64,000 nt of DNA, taken from assembly GCA_026169815.1 (NCBI GenBank), contig JAPFDT010000025.1:124001-188000 (forward strand). Reading direction: 5' to 3'. Below, in pieces: positions 1 through 8,992 of this stretch. The notes under the pieces are model-generated. The model was not told where the DNA came from and searched no databases. It saw nothing but the letters and a program-made list of their open reading frames with translations. This DNA comes from Pseudogracilibacillus sp. (GTDB lineage: Bacteria > Bacillota > Bacilli > Bacillales > Amphibacillaceae). Positions within the stretch are counted from its first letter, which is position 1. Every line of letters starts with the position of its first letter. A program made the translations under genes and the position numbers.

Positions 1-1173
1 ACACCTGAACTTTCTCAACAAATAAGTCATTTAACAGGTTTTGTACCAATGCAAGACAATGACGTAAAAATTTTAACAAATGGGGATATTACATATAAAG
101 AAATTATAACGTCATTAAAACAAGCGAGCAATCATATTCATATGCAGTATTACATATTTAGAGAAGATACAATATCTACACAAATTCGTGATATTCTTAT
201 TCAAAAAGCCCAAGAAGGTGTAGAGGTTCGTTTTCTTTATGATGGGTGGGGTACAAAGTTAAGCAAGGATTTTATTACTCCATTGCTTCGTGCTGGTGCC
301 GAAATCGAAATATATGATCCAATTTATTCCTTTTGGATTGCTCGGACAGCTAATCTTCGTAATCATCGTAAAGTTGTCGTAATCGATGGTCAAATTGGTT
401 TTACTGGTGGTTTGAATGTCGGAGAAGAATATCGTTCAAATACTGTTGATTTTTCCTTCTGGCGTGATACGCATTTAAAAATAGAAGGATCGGCTGTTAG
501 GTTATTACAGGAAGCCTTTTTGATGGATTGGGTCTATTCTAAAAACGAAGCAGCAAGTGCTGAACCGTTTATTTCAAAAAGTGGTATCAAACAGTATTTT
601 ACACCTATTTCTGCAGGTAATAAATGGGCGCAAGTCGTATATGGAGGCCCATATGATAAAGAACGTTTAGTGCGAGATGCTATGTTAGATTTGATTGATA
701 CAGCAAAAGAATCTGTCTCGATAATATCACCATACTTTGTCCCTGATGAAGAATCATTGGCAGTATTAAGACGAGTGGCAATGAGTGGAATTGAGGTTCG
801 AATATTATTACCAGGAAAAGGAGATCGTGGGTTGTCTTTCCACGGTAGTAATGCATATATTGAAACAATGTTAGAAGCAGGAGCAAAAATGTATGCATAT
901 GATAATACTTCTTTTATCCATGCTAAAATGATGATTGTGGATAATGAAAAAGCTGCAATTGGTACAGCAAATTTTGATGTAAGAAGTTTTCGTCTAAATC
1001 ATGAATTAATGGTGTTTTTATATGGTAATTCAAATGCATTAGCTCACTTAGTAACAGATTTTGAACATGATATTGGGAACAGTACATTGTACACTTTAGA
1101 AGAAATGAAACATAAACCAATCATCCAAAAATTAAAAGAACAATTATCAAGTCTTTTCTCACCTATTCTTTAA
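1..1173 (+). CDS. cls: Cardiolipin synthase, 5' end cut by window
   Basis: Membrane phospholipase-D-family enzyme that makes cardiolipin from two phosphatidylglycerol molecules. The reading frame is open from base 1 (frame 1), so the real start and the usual N-terminal membrane segments lie upstream; an internal ATG at 49 is not the start. Two HKD catalytic motifs are visible: N-H-R-K-V-V-V-I-D followed by GFTGG near bases 361-402, and I-H-A-K-M-M-I-V-D followed by IGTANFD near 916-970. This double HKD arrangement and the C-terminal tail are those of bacterial Cls. Downstream ylaN is in the same direction after a 131-bp gap. Which of several Bacillus cls paralogues this is cannot be told. Confidence 0.93.
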   Translation, partial: TPELSQQISHLTGFVPMQDNDVKILTNGDITYKEIITSLKQASNHIHMQYYIFREDTISTQIRDILIQKAQEGVEVRFLYDGWGTKLSKDFITPLLRAGAEIEIYDPIYSFWIARTANLRNHRKVVVIDGQIGFTGGLNVGEEYRSNTVDFSFWRDTHLKIEGSAVRLLQEAFLMDWVYSKNEAASAEPFISKSGIKQYFTPISAGNKWAQVVYGGPYDKERLVRDAMLDLIDTAKESVSIISPYFVPDEESLAVLRRVAMSGIEVRILLPGKGDRGLSFHGSNAYIETMLEAGAKMYAYDNTSFIHAKMMIVDNEKAAIGTANFDVRSFRLNHELMVFLYGNSNALAHLVTDFEHDIGNSTLYTLEEMKHKPIIQKLKEQLSSLFSPIL

Positions 1174-1196
1174 AATTGCACTCATTTGCAATTTCA
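1172..1196 (+). terminator. Weak hairpin after cls
   Basis: AAATTGCA (1173-1180) pairs with TGCAATTT (1187-1194) across a 6-nt loop at the end of cls. The T-run is short, so termination is uncertain. Confidence 0.35.
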
Positions 1197-1304
1197 TTCA
1201 GATAAAGTTATATTATGCTTAAAGGCTTCAATGCGGAGAATCGTAAGAAATTATGATACAATAGAAAAAGGTAAATGATATGTGTGATGGAGGGAATGAA
1301 ATAA

Positions 1305-1610
1305 ATGCCTCAAATTAAAGCAGATCAGCGTGAAAGGGCTGTAACTTTGTTAAAAGAAGATGCAGAACAAATTTTACGTCTGATTGAAGTCCAAATAGAT
1401 AATTTAATGACACCGCAATGTCCTTTGTATGAGGAAGTACTAGATACTCAAATGTTCGGTTTATCAAGAGAAATCGATTTTGCAGTGCGTTTAGATTTAA
1501 TTACATTAGAAGAGGGTCGCGCCCTTTTAGATAATTTAGAACATAAATTAAGTGTCTTATATGAAAAAGCAGAAAAAGCTACAACTAACACAATACCTTT
1601 TAAAAAATAA
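1305..1610 (+). CDS. ylaN: YlaN family protein (UPF0358)
   Basis: Small soluble helical protein of 101 residues, close to the usual YlaN length (about 90-100). The central segment with [17 protein letters not shown] is typical of the family. Work on B. subtilis and Staphylococcus aureus YlaN links it to iron homeostasis through binding of Fe(II) and the regulator Fur; this is family knowledge and is not visible in the sequence. The ATG start follows GGAGGG (1289-1294) at 10 nt. An upstream TGATACAAT near 1254-1262 could be an extended -10. The order ylaN-ftsW-pycA is the B. subtilis order. A strong terminator follows the stop. Confidence 0.93.
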   Translation: MPQIKADQRERAVTLLKEDAEQILRLIEVQIDNLMTPQCPLYEEVLDTQMFGLSREIDFAVRLDLITLEEGRALLDNLEHKLSVLYEKAEKATTNTIPFKK

Positions 1611-1613
1611 GAG

Positions 1614-1646
1614 AAACTTTGCTTTGGGATAAAGCAAAGTTTTTTA
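1614..1646 (+). terminator. Terminator after ylaN
   Basis: AAACTTTGCTTT (1614-1625) pairs with AAAGCAAAGTTT (1631-1642) around a 5-nt loop and is followed by a T-rich run. It separates ylaN from ftsW. Confidence 0.85.
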
Positions 1647-1996
1647 TTATAGTCAATTAACGTTTATTCAGTTATAGCATTATTTTATAAAAGTAGGAAA
1701 AATGTAACAAATATATTTATTTAATATGCGTTCATCACTCAGTTGAAAAATCATCTAATAACAAGGACACATATGGGTAAGTTGCTTGTTTTCAGGGTTG
1801 AATAAACTAAAAACAGGAGTGATTGACCTGTACGAAGAGTTGTCAGAAAATATGTAAAACTACAAAAATGATTGATATTTTTACTGAATTACGGTAAGGT
1901 ATTTAAATAAAATAGAATCATCATCTAGCATTTGTTATCTATATGCAATATAATATTGTAATGTAACGTAAAAAGTAACCAGGCGGGGTGTGTTAA
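1647..1996. other. Non-coding gap before ftsW
   Basis: AT-rich stretch between the ylaN terminator and ftsW with no convincing gene. It holds the ftsW ribosome binding site (AGGCGGGG, 1981-1988). A small inverted pair, ACAGG/CCTGT near 1814-1831, and a 24-codon TTG frame at 1823-1897 were seen but are too weak to call. Confidence 0.5.
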
Positions 1997-3172
1997 TTGA
2001 GAAGTTTATTTAGAGGGTTTGATTATACCCTAATAATCACTCCTATTCTCTTGGCTAGCTTTGGAATTATAATGATCTATAGTGCTAGTATGGTATCAAC
2101 TGTTGTAGATGGATTAAGTAGTACACATTATTTATTCAAACAATTACAATGGTTTGGATTAGGGTTAATAGGATTTATTTTTGCATGCTTATTTCCATAT
2201 AAGAAGTATCAACATTACATAAAACATATCGTAATAGGAAGTTTTATATTATTAATTGCTGTATTATTATTCGGTGATACCGTTAACAAAGCAACTAGGT
2301 CAATTAGTATCTTTGGATTTAATTTGCAACCGTCAGAGTTTATTAAACTGACTTTAATCATATATTTAGCTTCAATCTATTCGAAAAAACAACAATATAT
2401 TGGAAATTTTGTTTATGCAGTATTACCACCCTTAGTTATGATGTTTGGTATGCTTTTCTTAATTGTTAGACAACCAGACATCGGTACTGCAGCAATCATA
2501 TTTCTTATTGGGTGTACAATCATCTTAAGCTCTGGAATTCGTATGAAACACGTAATGACATTAGGAGCAATTGCACTAGGAATCATCATTATTGCTATAC
2601 CTAAATTAATATCAGATACACGAATTGCACGAGTAACAGGTGCTTATGTTCCGTTTCAAGATCCTGATTCTACTGGTTATCATCTCATACAATCTTATAT
2701 TGCCATTGGAGGAGGCGGCGTAAAAGGAGAAGGTTTAGGACAGAGTGTGCAAAAGTTAGGATATTTATGGGGTGCTCATACAGACTTTATTATGGCTGTA
2801 ATAGCAGAAGAGTTAGGGATTTTTGGAGTTATACTTGTTATAGGTCTTTTTGCAACAATTACATTACGAGGTTTATATATAGCTAAAGAATGTGCAGATG
2901 GTTTTGGTTCATTGTTAGCAATAGGGATTTCTTCCATGGTTGCAATTCAAGCTATTATAAATTTAGGGGCTATAAGTGGAATTTTTCCTATTACAGGAGT
3001 TCCTTTACCATTTCTAAGTTATGGTGGATCTTCCTTATTAGTTTTAATGTTTGCAATGGGAATTTTAAATAATATAGCTAGGTCAGTAAAGTCACAAGAA
3101 GAAAATAAAGAAACAACTTCAGAACCAGTAAATCAATATAGATATGGGAGAGGGAATACATGGCAGATGTAA
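1997..3172 (+). CDS. ftsW: Peptidoglycan glycosyltransferase FtsW
   Basis: SEDS-family membrane enzyme that polymerises lipid II into septal peptidoglycan together with a class B penicillin-binding protein. At 391 residues with about ten hydrophobic segments it has the SEDS length. Family signatures include QPSEFIKL in the middle, the extracellular loop GYHLIQSYIAIGGGG followed by GLGQSVQKLGYL, HTDFIMAVIAEELG, and the C-terminal PLPFLSYGGSS. The start is TTG, chosen because AGGCGGGG lies 8 nt upstream and no ATG fits. Position between ylaN and pycA identifies it as FtsW; a second SEDS gene (spoVE) sits in the wall cluster at 40020. Its last 13 bases overlap pycA. Confidence 0.93.
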   Translation: MRSLFRGFDYTLIITPILLASFGIIMIYSASMVSTVVDGLSSTHYLFKQLQWFGLGLIGFIFACLFPYKKYQHYIKHIVIGSFILLIAVLLFGDTVNKATRSISIFGFNLQPSEFIKLTLIIYLASIYSKKQQYIGNFVYAVLPPLVMMFGMLFLIVRQPDIGTAAIIFLIGCTIILSSGIRMKHVMTLGAIALGIIIIAIPKLISDTRIARVTGAYVPFQDPDSTGYHLIQSYIAIGGGGVKGEGLGQSVQKLGYLWGAHTDFIMAVIAEELGIFGVILVIGLFATITLRGLYIAKECADGFGSLLAIGISSMVAIQAIINLGAISGIFPITGVPLPFLSYGGSSLLVLMFAMGILNNIARSVKSQEENKETTSEPVNQYRYGRGNTWQM

Positions 3173-6100
3173 GGAAATTCAATAAAATACTCGTAGCAAA
3201 TCGAGGGGAAATTGCAATAAGAATTTTTAGAGCATGTACAGAATTAAATATTCGTACTGTTTCGATATATTCACAAGAGGATGCATCTTCACTACACCGT
3301 TATAAAGCGGATGAGTCATATTTAGTAGGAGAAGGTAAAGGACCGATTGAAGCATATTTAGATATTGAAGGAATTATTGAATTAGCAAAAAGAGTCGGTG
3401 TTGATGCAATTCATCCAGGGTATGGATTTTTAGCAGAAAATATATTGTTTGCACAACGTTGTGAAGAAGAAGGTATTCCTTTTATTGGACCAACTAGTAA
3501 ACATTTAGATATGTTTGGAGATAAAGTAAAAGCTAAAAAACAAGCGATAGATGCGGGCTTACCAATCATTCCAGGAACAGATGGTCCAGTATCATCCATT
3601 TCTGAAGTGGAGCAATTTGGAAAAGATCACGGCTATCCGATTATTATTAAAGCCTCACTTGGTGGCGGCGGACGTGGAATGCGTATCGTTAATCATGAAG
3701 GTGAATTAGCAGAGGCTTATGATCGTGCTCGTTCTGAAGCAAAGTCTGCTTTTGGTAATGATGAAATATATGTAGAAAAATATATTTTAAATCCAAAGCA
3801 TATCGAAGTACAAATCGTTGGGGATAGTCATGGAAACATCGTTCATTTGTATGAAAGAGATTGTTCTATTCAAAGACGACACCAAAAAGTGGTGGAAGTA
3901 GCACCAAGTACTTCGTTGTCAGAACAATTAAGGGAAGATATTTGTAATGCAGCTGTTCAATTAGCGAAAAATGTTGACTACCTTAATGCAGGTACAGTGG
4001 AGTTTTTAGTTACTGGAGAAGATTTTTACTTCATTGAAGTAAATCCACGTGTACAAGTGGAACATACGATTACTGAAATGATAACGGGAATTGACATCGT
4101 TCAAACGCAAATTAAAGTTGCTGAAGGATATAATATTCATGATGATTATATTAGTATCCCGAAACAAGAAGATATTACAACGATAGGTTACGCGATTCAA
4201 TCAAGAGTAACAACAGAGGATCCACTAAATGATTTCATGCCTGATACAGGTCGAATTATGGTGTATCGTTCGGGAGGCGGGTTTGGTGTACGTCTAGATG
4301 CTGGAAATGGCTATCAAGGTGCCGATGTATCACCTTATTATGATTCTTTATTAGTGAAAGTATCTACTTGGGCGTTAACATTCGATCAAGCGGCAATCAA
4401 GATGGTGCGTAATCTAAAAGAGTTCCGTATTCGAGGGATTAAAACAAACATTCCATTTTTAAAAAATGTTGTACTCCATAAGCAATTTATGTCAGGAGAG
4501 TATAATACTAATTTTATTGATGATACACCAGAATTATTCGTATTCCCTGTTCGAAAAGATAGAGGAACAAAGCTACTTACCTATATTGCGGATATGACAA
4601 TTAATGGAGTAGATGGTGTACCAAAGAAACAAAAGCCAATATTTACACCATTGTATATACCGGAGACAGATCCTTTAACGGAAATACCAGCTGGAACAAA
4701 ACAATTATTAGATGAACACGGACCAGATTATGTGGCAAATTGGTTGAAAAATCAAGAAAAAGTTTTGTTAACTGATACAACATTTAGAGATGCACACCAG
4801 TCCTTGTTAGCAACTAGAGTTCGTACGAAAGATATAGAACGGATTGCTGAACCTACTGCGAGACTGCTACCAGAATTATTCTCTGTTGAAATGTGGGGAG
4901 GCGCAACGTTTGATGTTGCTTATCGTTTCTTACGTGAAGATCCTTGGCAGCGACTATTAACATTACGTGAAAAAATTCCTAATGTGCTTTTCCAAATGTT
5001 ATTACGAGCGAGTAATGCTGTAGGATATAAAAACTATCCAGACAATGTTATCGAAAATTTTGTAAAAGAAAGTTCGGATGCAGGCATTGATGTATTTAGA
5101 ATTTTTGATAGTTTAAACTGGTTAGAAGGTATTCGACCGGCAATTGAAGCGGTAAGAAATAATAACAAAATTGCAGAAGCATCTATGTGTTATACAGGAA
5201 ACATTTTAGATAAAGGTCGAGCGAAATATGATTTGACGTATTATGTGAATTTAGCGAAAGAACTAGAAGTGTCTGGGGCACATATTTTAGGAATAAAAGA
5301 TATGGCAGGCTTATTAAAGCCAGAAGCGGCTTATCAATTAATTTCTACGTTAAAAGAAACAATTGATATACCAATTCATTTACATACTCATGATACGAGT
5401 GGTAACGGGGCATTTATCTATTCTCGAGCAATTAAAGCAGGGGTAGATGTTGTTGACGTAGCAACTGGTTCGTTATCTGGTTCTACATCACAACCTAGTG
5501 CGCAATCACTTTATCATGCGTTAGAAGGAACAGTGAAACAACCAAATATTAATGTAGAGCATTATGAAGAATTGTCTAAGTATTGGGAAGGTGCTCGTCA
5601 GTATTATGAAGACTTTGAGAGTGGAATGAAATCACCTCATTCAGAAGTATACCTTCACGAAATGCCTGGCGGTCAATATAGTAATTTACAGCAACAAGCA
5701 AAAGCTGTTGGTTTAGAAGAGCGTTGGGAAGAAGTTAAAGTAATGTATCGTACAGTAAATGATATGTTTGGGGATGTAGTAAAAGTAACTCCTTCTTCTA
5801 AAATTGTTGGAGACATGGCATTGTTTATGGTTCAAAATGATTTAACTGAGGAAGATATTTATGAACGTGGAGAATTTATGGACTTCCCGGCATCGGTAAT
5901 AGAGTTTTTCCAAGGGTACATTGGACAACCTTATGGAGGATTTCCTAAGAAACTACAAGATATTATCTTAAAAGGCCGAGATAAAATAGAGGAACGTCCT
6001 GGCGTATTTTTAGATCCAGTTAACTTTAAACAATTAGAAAGTGAATTGTATGAGCAACTAGGTAGAGAAATAACGAGCTTTGATGTAATTGCTTATGCAT

Positions 6101-6603
6101 TATATCCAGATGTATTTATGAGTTATAGTAATTTTACTAAAGAATTTGCCGATGTATCAGTACTTGATACTCCGACTTATTTATATGGTATGCGTTTAGG
6201 AGAAGAAATTGAAGTAGAAATTGAACAAGGAAAGACTTTATTTATCCGTCTTGCTTCTATATCAGAGCCTCGCTCAGATGGAACAAGAGTTATCTACTTT
6301 GAATTAAACGGTCAATCTCGTGAAATTATTATTCGAGATAAAAGTATTCAAACTGATAATGTTGAATTACCTAAAGCAGATGAAGATGATCCAAAACAAA
6401 TTGGAGCGACAATGCCAGGTACAGTTATCAAAATGCTTTGTGAAGATGGCGATAAAGTAGAGCAAGGTGATTACTTATTAATTACAGAAGCAATGAAAAT
6501 GGAAACGACAATTCAAGCACCATTTAAAGGTATTGTTAAACGAGTATATGTAAAAGACGGTGCAGCAATATCTGTAAATGATTTACTAGTAGAGTTTGAA
6601 TAA
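3160..6603 (+). CDS. pycA: Pyruvate carboxylase
   Basis: Biotin enzyme that carboxylates pyruvate to oxaloacetate, refilling the TCA cycle. Full length (1147 residues, family about 1150). Domains in order: biotin carboxylase (about 5-460, with the glycine-rich ATP loop LGGGGRGMRIV and EVNPRVQVEHT), carboxyltransferase (about 530-830, starting with LLTDTTFRDAHQS and including the metal-site HLHTHDTSG), a linker domain, and a C-terminal biotinyl domain with E-A-M-K-M in which Lys1113 carries biotin. The ATG overlaps the end of ftsW by 13 nt and is preceded by GGGAGAGG, so the two are translationally coupled. A strong terminator follows. Confidence 0.98.
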   Translation: MADVRKFNKILVANRGEIAIRIFRACTELNIRTVSIYSQEDASSLHRYKADESYLVGEGKGPIEAYLDIEGIIELAKRVGVDAIHPGYGFLAENILFAQRCEEEGIPFIGPTSKHLDMFGDKVKAKKQAIDAGLPIIPGTDGPVSSISEVEQFGKDHGYPIIIKASLGGGGRGMRIVNHEGELAEAYDRARSEAKSAFGNDEIYVEKYILNPKHIEVQIVGDSHGNIVHLYERDCSIQRRHQKVVEVAPSTSLSEQLREDICNAAVQLAKNVDYLNAGTVEFLVTGEDFYFIEVNPRVQVEHTITEMITGIDIVQTQIKVAEGYNIHDDYISIPKQEDITTIGYAIQSRVTTEDPLNDFMPDTGRIMVYRSGGGFGVRLDAGNGYQGADVSPYYDSLLVKVSTWALTFDQAAIKMVRNLKEFRIRGIKTNIPFLKNVVLHKQFMSGEYNTNFIDDTPELFVFPVRKDRGTKLLTYIADMTINGVDGVPKKQKPIFTPLYIPETDPLTEIPAGTKQLLDEHGPDYVANWLKNQEKVLLTDTTFRDAHQSLLATRVRTKDIERIAEPTARLLPELFSVEMWGGATFDVAYRFLREDPWQRLLTLREKIPNVLFQMLLRASNAVGYKNYPDNVIENFVKESSDAGIDVFRIFDSLNWLEGIRPAIEAVRNNNKIAEASMCYTGNILDKGRAKYDLTYYVNLAKELEVSGAHILGIKDMAGLLKPEAAYQLISTLKETIDIPIHLHTHDTSGNGAFIYSRAIKAGVDVVDVATGSLSGSTSQPSAQSLYHALEGTVKQPNINVEHYEELSKYWEGARQYYEDFESGMKSPHSEVYLHEMPGGQYSNLQQQAKAVGLEERWEEVKVMYRTVNDMFGDVVKVTPSSKIVGDMALFMVQNDLTEEDIYERGEFMDFPASVIEFFQGYIGQPYGGFPKKLQDIILKGRDKIEERPGVFLDPVNFKQLESELYEQLGREITSFDVIAYALYPDVFMSYSNFTKEFADVSVLDTPTYLYGMRLGEEIEVEIEQGKTLFIRLASISEPRSDGTRVIYFELNGQSREIIIRDKSIQTDNVELPKADEDDPKQIGATMPGTVIKMLCEDGDKVEQGDYLLITEAMKMETTIQAPFKGIVKRVYVKDGAAISVNDLLVEFE

Positions 6604-6612
6604 GGTAAGATA

Positions 6613-6645
6613 ATAGATAGAGGATACGTCCTCTATCTATTTTTA
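6613..6645 (+). terminator. Terminator after pycA
   Basis: A perfect 12-bp stem, ATAGATAGAGGA (6613-6624) with TCCTCTATCTAT (6629-6640), has the tetraloop TACG and a following T-run. Confidence 0.93.
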
Positions 6646-6795
6646 TGTCAGAAACTTATTGTAAACATCATTAAATGTAGACTGTGACATAACTTCTATC
6701 CTTAATAATTTAGTTTAGCTCTATAGAAAAATATTATGTTATTCAGTGAGCTGAAAAATGTGTTATTTATATTAGAAAATTAGCATATAAATGTC

Positions 6796-6911
6796 GCAGA
6801 CCGAATATATTCCGCTTTCCGCGGGCGAGCAGTGAGCCTCCTCGGGCTATACCCTGCGGGGTCTGACATAAGTTCTTTTCTCCCGCTGGAGTCTCCATAT
6901 ATTCGGTCTGC
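6796..6911 (-). repeat. Palindromic repeat element, copy A (116 bp)
   Basis: A 116-bp element bounded by a perfect 15-bp inverted repeat: GCAGACCGAATATAT at 6796-6810 and its reverse complement at 6897-6911. Read on the minus strand it has a left motif GACTCC.GCGGGA and a right motif GCCCGCGGAAAGCG. It is about 84% identical, without gaps, to copy E at 54523-54638 by hand alignment. GC content is well above the surrounding DNA. Similar GACTCCTGCGGGA...GCCCGCGGAAAGCG palindromes occur in other Bacillaceae genomes (from memory, unchecked). The frame across it on the minus strand is not a gene. Confidence 0.85.
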
Positions 6912-7091
6912 TTTGTTTTTGTTATTCTAGCTTTATTTATTAAGGACACTTTTTCAGTGACTTTATATCCTTGTATCTAAAATAACAATACTTATATTTA
7001 ATTATCTATGTTTAATAAAGAATACATTATTATCCCAGATTACTTTTCAAAAGTGAAAAGAGATATATTAGCTTTCTTTTCTATAGATCTT

Positions 7092-7226
7092 GGCAGTTTG
7101 TTGCGGAGGATTGTTGACTCCAACGGAAACAGAACGAGTCTGAAAACCCCGCAACGAACGTTTTTTGTGAGTGAGGAGATTGAAGCCGTTCCCGTGGAAA
7201 GCAACAATCCGTAGCAACAAACTGCC
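7092..7226 (+). repeat. Palindromic repeat element, copy B (135 bp)
   Basis: Bounded by an imperfect 25-bp inverted repeat. GGCAGTTTGTTGC (7092-7104) pairs with 7214-7226, and GGATTGTTG (7108-7116) pairs with 7202-7210, with 3 unpaired bases on each side between the two blocks. The stem sequence is unrelated to copies A and E, but just inside it are the same motifs: GACTCCAACGGAAAC on the left and CCCGTGGAAAGC on the right. A 68-codon frame running through it (7008-7214) is not considered real. Confidence 0.75.
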
Positions 7227-7332
7227 TAGAATAAGACTGAATTATTAAGAGAGAATTACGTCGCTATTTTTGTCTACTATACAAATCGTTTACACTAATA
7301 AATTTTAAAATAATGTAATAAAGGAGCAGAAA

Positions 7333-8010
7333 ATGAATATTCCAATATTGTATGAAGATAATCATTTGATAGTTGTGGAGAAGCCGGTTAATATGCCCGT
7401 GCAAGCAGATGATTCAAGAGATTTAGATTTACTATCTTATCTAAAACAAGATATTAAAGAACGATATGATAAGCCTGGTAATGTTTATTTAGCACTAATC
7501 CATCGACTTGATCGTCCAGTTGGCGGAGCAATAGTTTTTGCAAAAACATCTAAAGCTGCATCTAGAATGGCGGATTTATTAAGAAAGCATGAAATAAAAC
7601 GAACTTATTTAGCTATTACTCGAGGAGAAGTGCGTCAAAAAGAAGGACGGCTAATAGATTATTTATGGAAAGACCGCCAAAAGAATGAAGTGTTTGTTGT
7701 GAAGAAAAATAAAAATGGTGCAAAAAAAGCAATACTCGATTATAAAGTATCGCAAACAGCATCTAACTTATCTTTATTAAAGGTACAATTACAAACTGGA
7801 AGATCGCATCAAATTAGAGTGCAATTACAACATTTAGGTTATCCATTATTTGGAGATCAAAAATATGGAGTAAAGGTTAATAAACCTGGAGAACAAATTG
7901 CCTTATGGTCCCATACGTTATCATTTGTGCATCCAGTTAGAAAAGACTTAATTAACATTACAAGTAAACCACCGAAAGAACATCCATGGAATTTATGGCA
8001 AAAAAAATGA
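7333..8010 (+). CDS. RluA-family pseudouridine synthase without S4 domain
   Basis: Converts specific uridines of RNA to pseudouridine; the target cannot be read from sequence. The RluA catalytic motif H57-R-L-D60-R-P-V-G-G holds the expected catalytic Asp60. Later family motifs TGRSHQIRVQL and PLFGDQKYG are present. At 225 residues it is shorter than RluD and lacks the N-terminal S4 domain, unlike the second family member at 55313. The ATG follows AAAGGAG. It sits between pycA and ctaA, a place without such a gene in B. subtilis. The stop codon lies inside a terminator shared with convergent ctaA. Confidence 0.9.
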   Translation: MNIPILYEDNHLIVVEKPVNMPVQADDSRDLDLLSYLKQDIKERYDKPGNVYLALIHRLDRPVGGAIVFAKTSKAASRMADLLRKHEIKRTYLAITRGEVRQKEGRLIDYLWKDRQKNEVFVVKKNKNGAKKAILDYKVSQTASNLSLLKVQLQTGRSHQIRVQLQHLGYPLFGDQKYGVKVNKPGEQIALWSHTLSFVHPVRKDLINITSKPPKEHPWNLWQKK

Positions 8011-8037
8011 GATATAGAATTTTCTATATCTCATTTT
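8001..8037. terminator. Bidirectional terminator between the pseudouridine synthase gene and ctaA
   Basis: Near-perfect palindrome: ATGAGATATAGAA pairs with TTCTATATCTCAT around the centre at 8020. It is preceded by A7 and followed by T5, so it can terminate both convergent genes. The stop codons of both genes fall within it. Confidence 0.85.
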
Positions 8038-8992
8038 TAATTTCAGTTTTAATATGAGGTTTATGGGGAATAGCAACTTTAACATCTTGTTTAGCACTGC
8101 GATTTGAAAGTAAGATAAAGTAACTAAGATTTCCGAAGAAACAAGTGATAAAGAAAGCATGTGCAATTGCTACCCATAGGTTTAATGATGTAAAGATAAT
8201 CAATGCACCGAATACTACTTGCATTAGAATTAGAATCATAGTAGATAGCCAACCCCAATACATTACACGGTTATGACGGTATTTCTTAATAATTTGAAAG
8301 AAAAACACTAAAGTCCATACAAAAAGTATTCCTGCTAGGAAGCGATGTCCCATTTGGACCCATTGATGAAAAGTATAATCGGAAAATGCGAATGGATTAC
8401 TATTAACACAGAAAGGCCAACTTCCACAAACTAGATTTGCATCGACATGTCGTACAAGTGCTCCAGTATAAACAACGATGGTTGTAAATATTGTTAGCCA
8501 ATAGATTTGTATTCGATCAGACTTCTCAATATATAGAGAGGTTGTATCAAACTTCTTATCCACTTCAAAAATTAATAACATTAATAAGAAAACAGTAGCG
8601 AATGATATTAATGAAATTCCAAAATGTAGTGCTAAGACAAAATCAGATTGCCCCCATACTACAGCAGCAGCGCCTAGTAAACCTTGGAAAATAAGGAAAA
8701 AGACAGATAGAAATGATAAAAACTTCACTTCTCTTATGTGTCCAATAAATACCCAGCTTAAGACAGCTAACGATAATACAGTGATTCCTATTACTGATGA
8801 AACTAAGCGGTGACTTAATTCGATAACTAACTCAGGAGTGATATCAGAAGGAACTAACTGTCCGTTACACAAAGGCCAACTCGTCCCACAACCCGCACCA
8901 GAATCAGTTTTTGTTACAAGCGCACCACCTAATAGTATAAACACCATACCGATAGTAGACACTACAGCTAGCCATTTAATCGTTCTAATCAT
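8024..8992 (-). CDS. ctaA: Heme A synthase
   Basis: Eight-helix membrane protein that oxidises the C8 methyl of heme O to the formyl of heme A, needed by the caa3 oxidase encoded next door. Conserved heme-ligand histidines appear in ELSHRLVSS, ALHFGIS, MGHRFLAG and AIAHAFF. Cysteine pairs typical of the Bacillus type are in GCGTSWPLC and CGSWPFC. At 322 residues it is slightly longer than the B. subtilis protein (306). The start ATG at 8992 follows GTGAGG. It is divergent from the cta operon, as in B. subtilis, but ctaB is absent from the space between. Confidence 0.95.
   Translation of the reverse strand: MIRTIKWLAVVSTIGMVFILLGGALVTKTDSGAGCGTSWPLCNGQLVPSDITPELVIELSHRLVSSVIGITVLSLAVLSWVFIGHIREVKFLSFLSVFFLIFQGLLGAAAVVWGQSDFVLALHFGISLISFATVFLLMLLIFEVDKKFDTTSLYIEKSDRIQIYWLTIFTTIVVYTGALVRHVDANLVCGSWPFCVNSNPFAFSDYTFHQWVQMGHRFLAGILFVWTLVFFFQIIKKYRHNRVMYWGWLSTMILILMQVVFGALIIFTSLNLWVAIAHAFFITCFFGNLSYFILLSNRSAKQDVKVAIPHKPHIKTEIKNEI

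Larger units (their letters stand above)
6646..7332. other. Non-coding gap with two repeat elements
   Basis: Between the pycA terminator and the next gene there is no supportable coding region. The gap is occupied by repeat copies A and B, separated by about 180 bp of AT-rich DNA. The ribosome binding site of the next gene (AAAGGAG) ends it. Confidence 0.6.

Noticed and set aside
1823-1897. 24-codon TTG frame with three Cys upstream of ftsW, preceded by AGGAG at 3 nt
   Set aside because: Too short, spacing too tight and no recognisable family; chance cannot be excluded.
6796-6911. Repeat copies as insertion sequences or CRISPR
   Set aside because: No transposase, no regular spacer-repeat spacing, and too short for an autonomous element.
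6767-6949. 60-codon frame on the minus strand
   Set aside because: It runs across palindromic repeat copy A, has no ribosome binding site and no protein-like composition.
7008-7214. 68-codon frame on the plus strand
   Set aside because: Its second half is repeat copy B; no binding site precedes the ATG.
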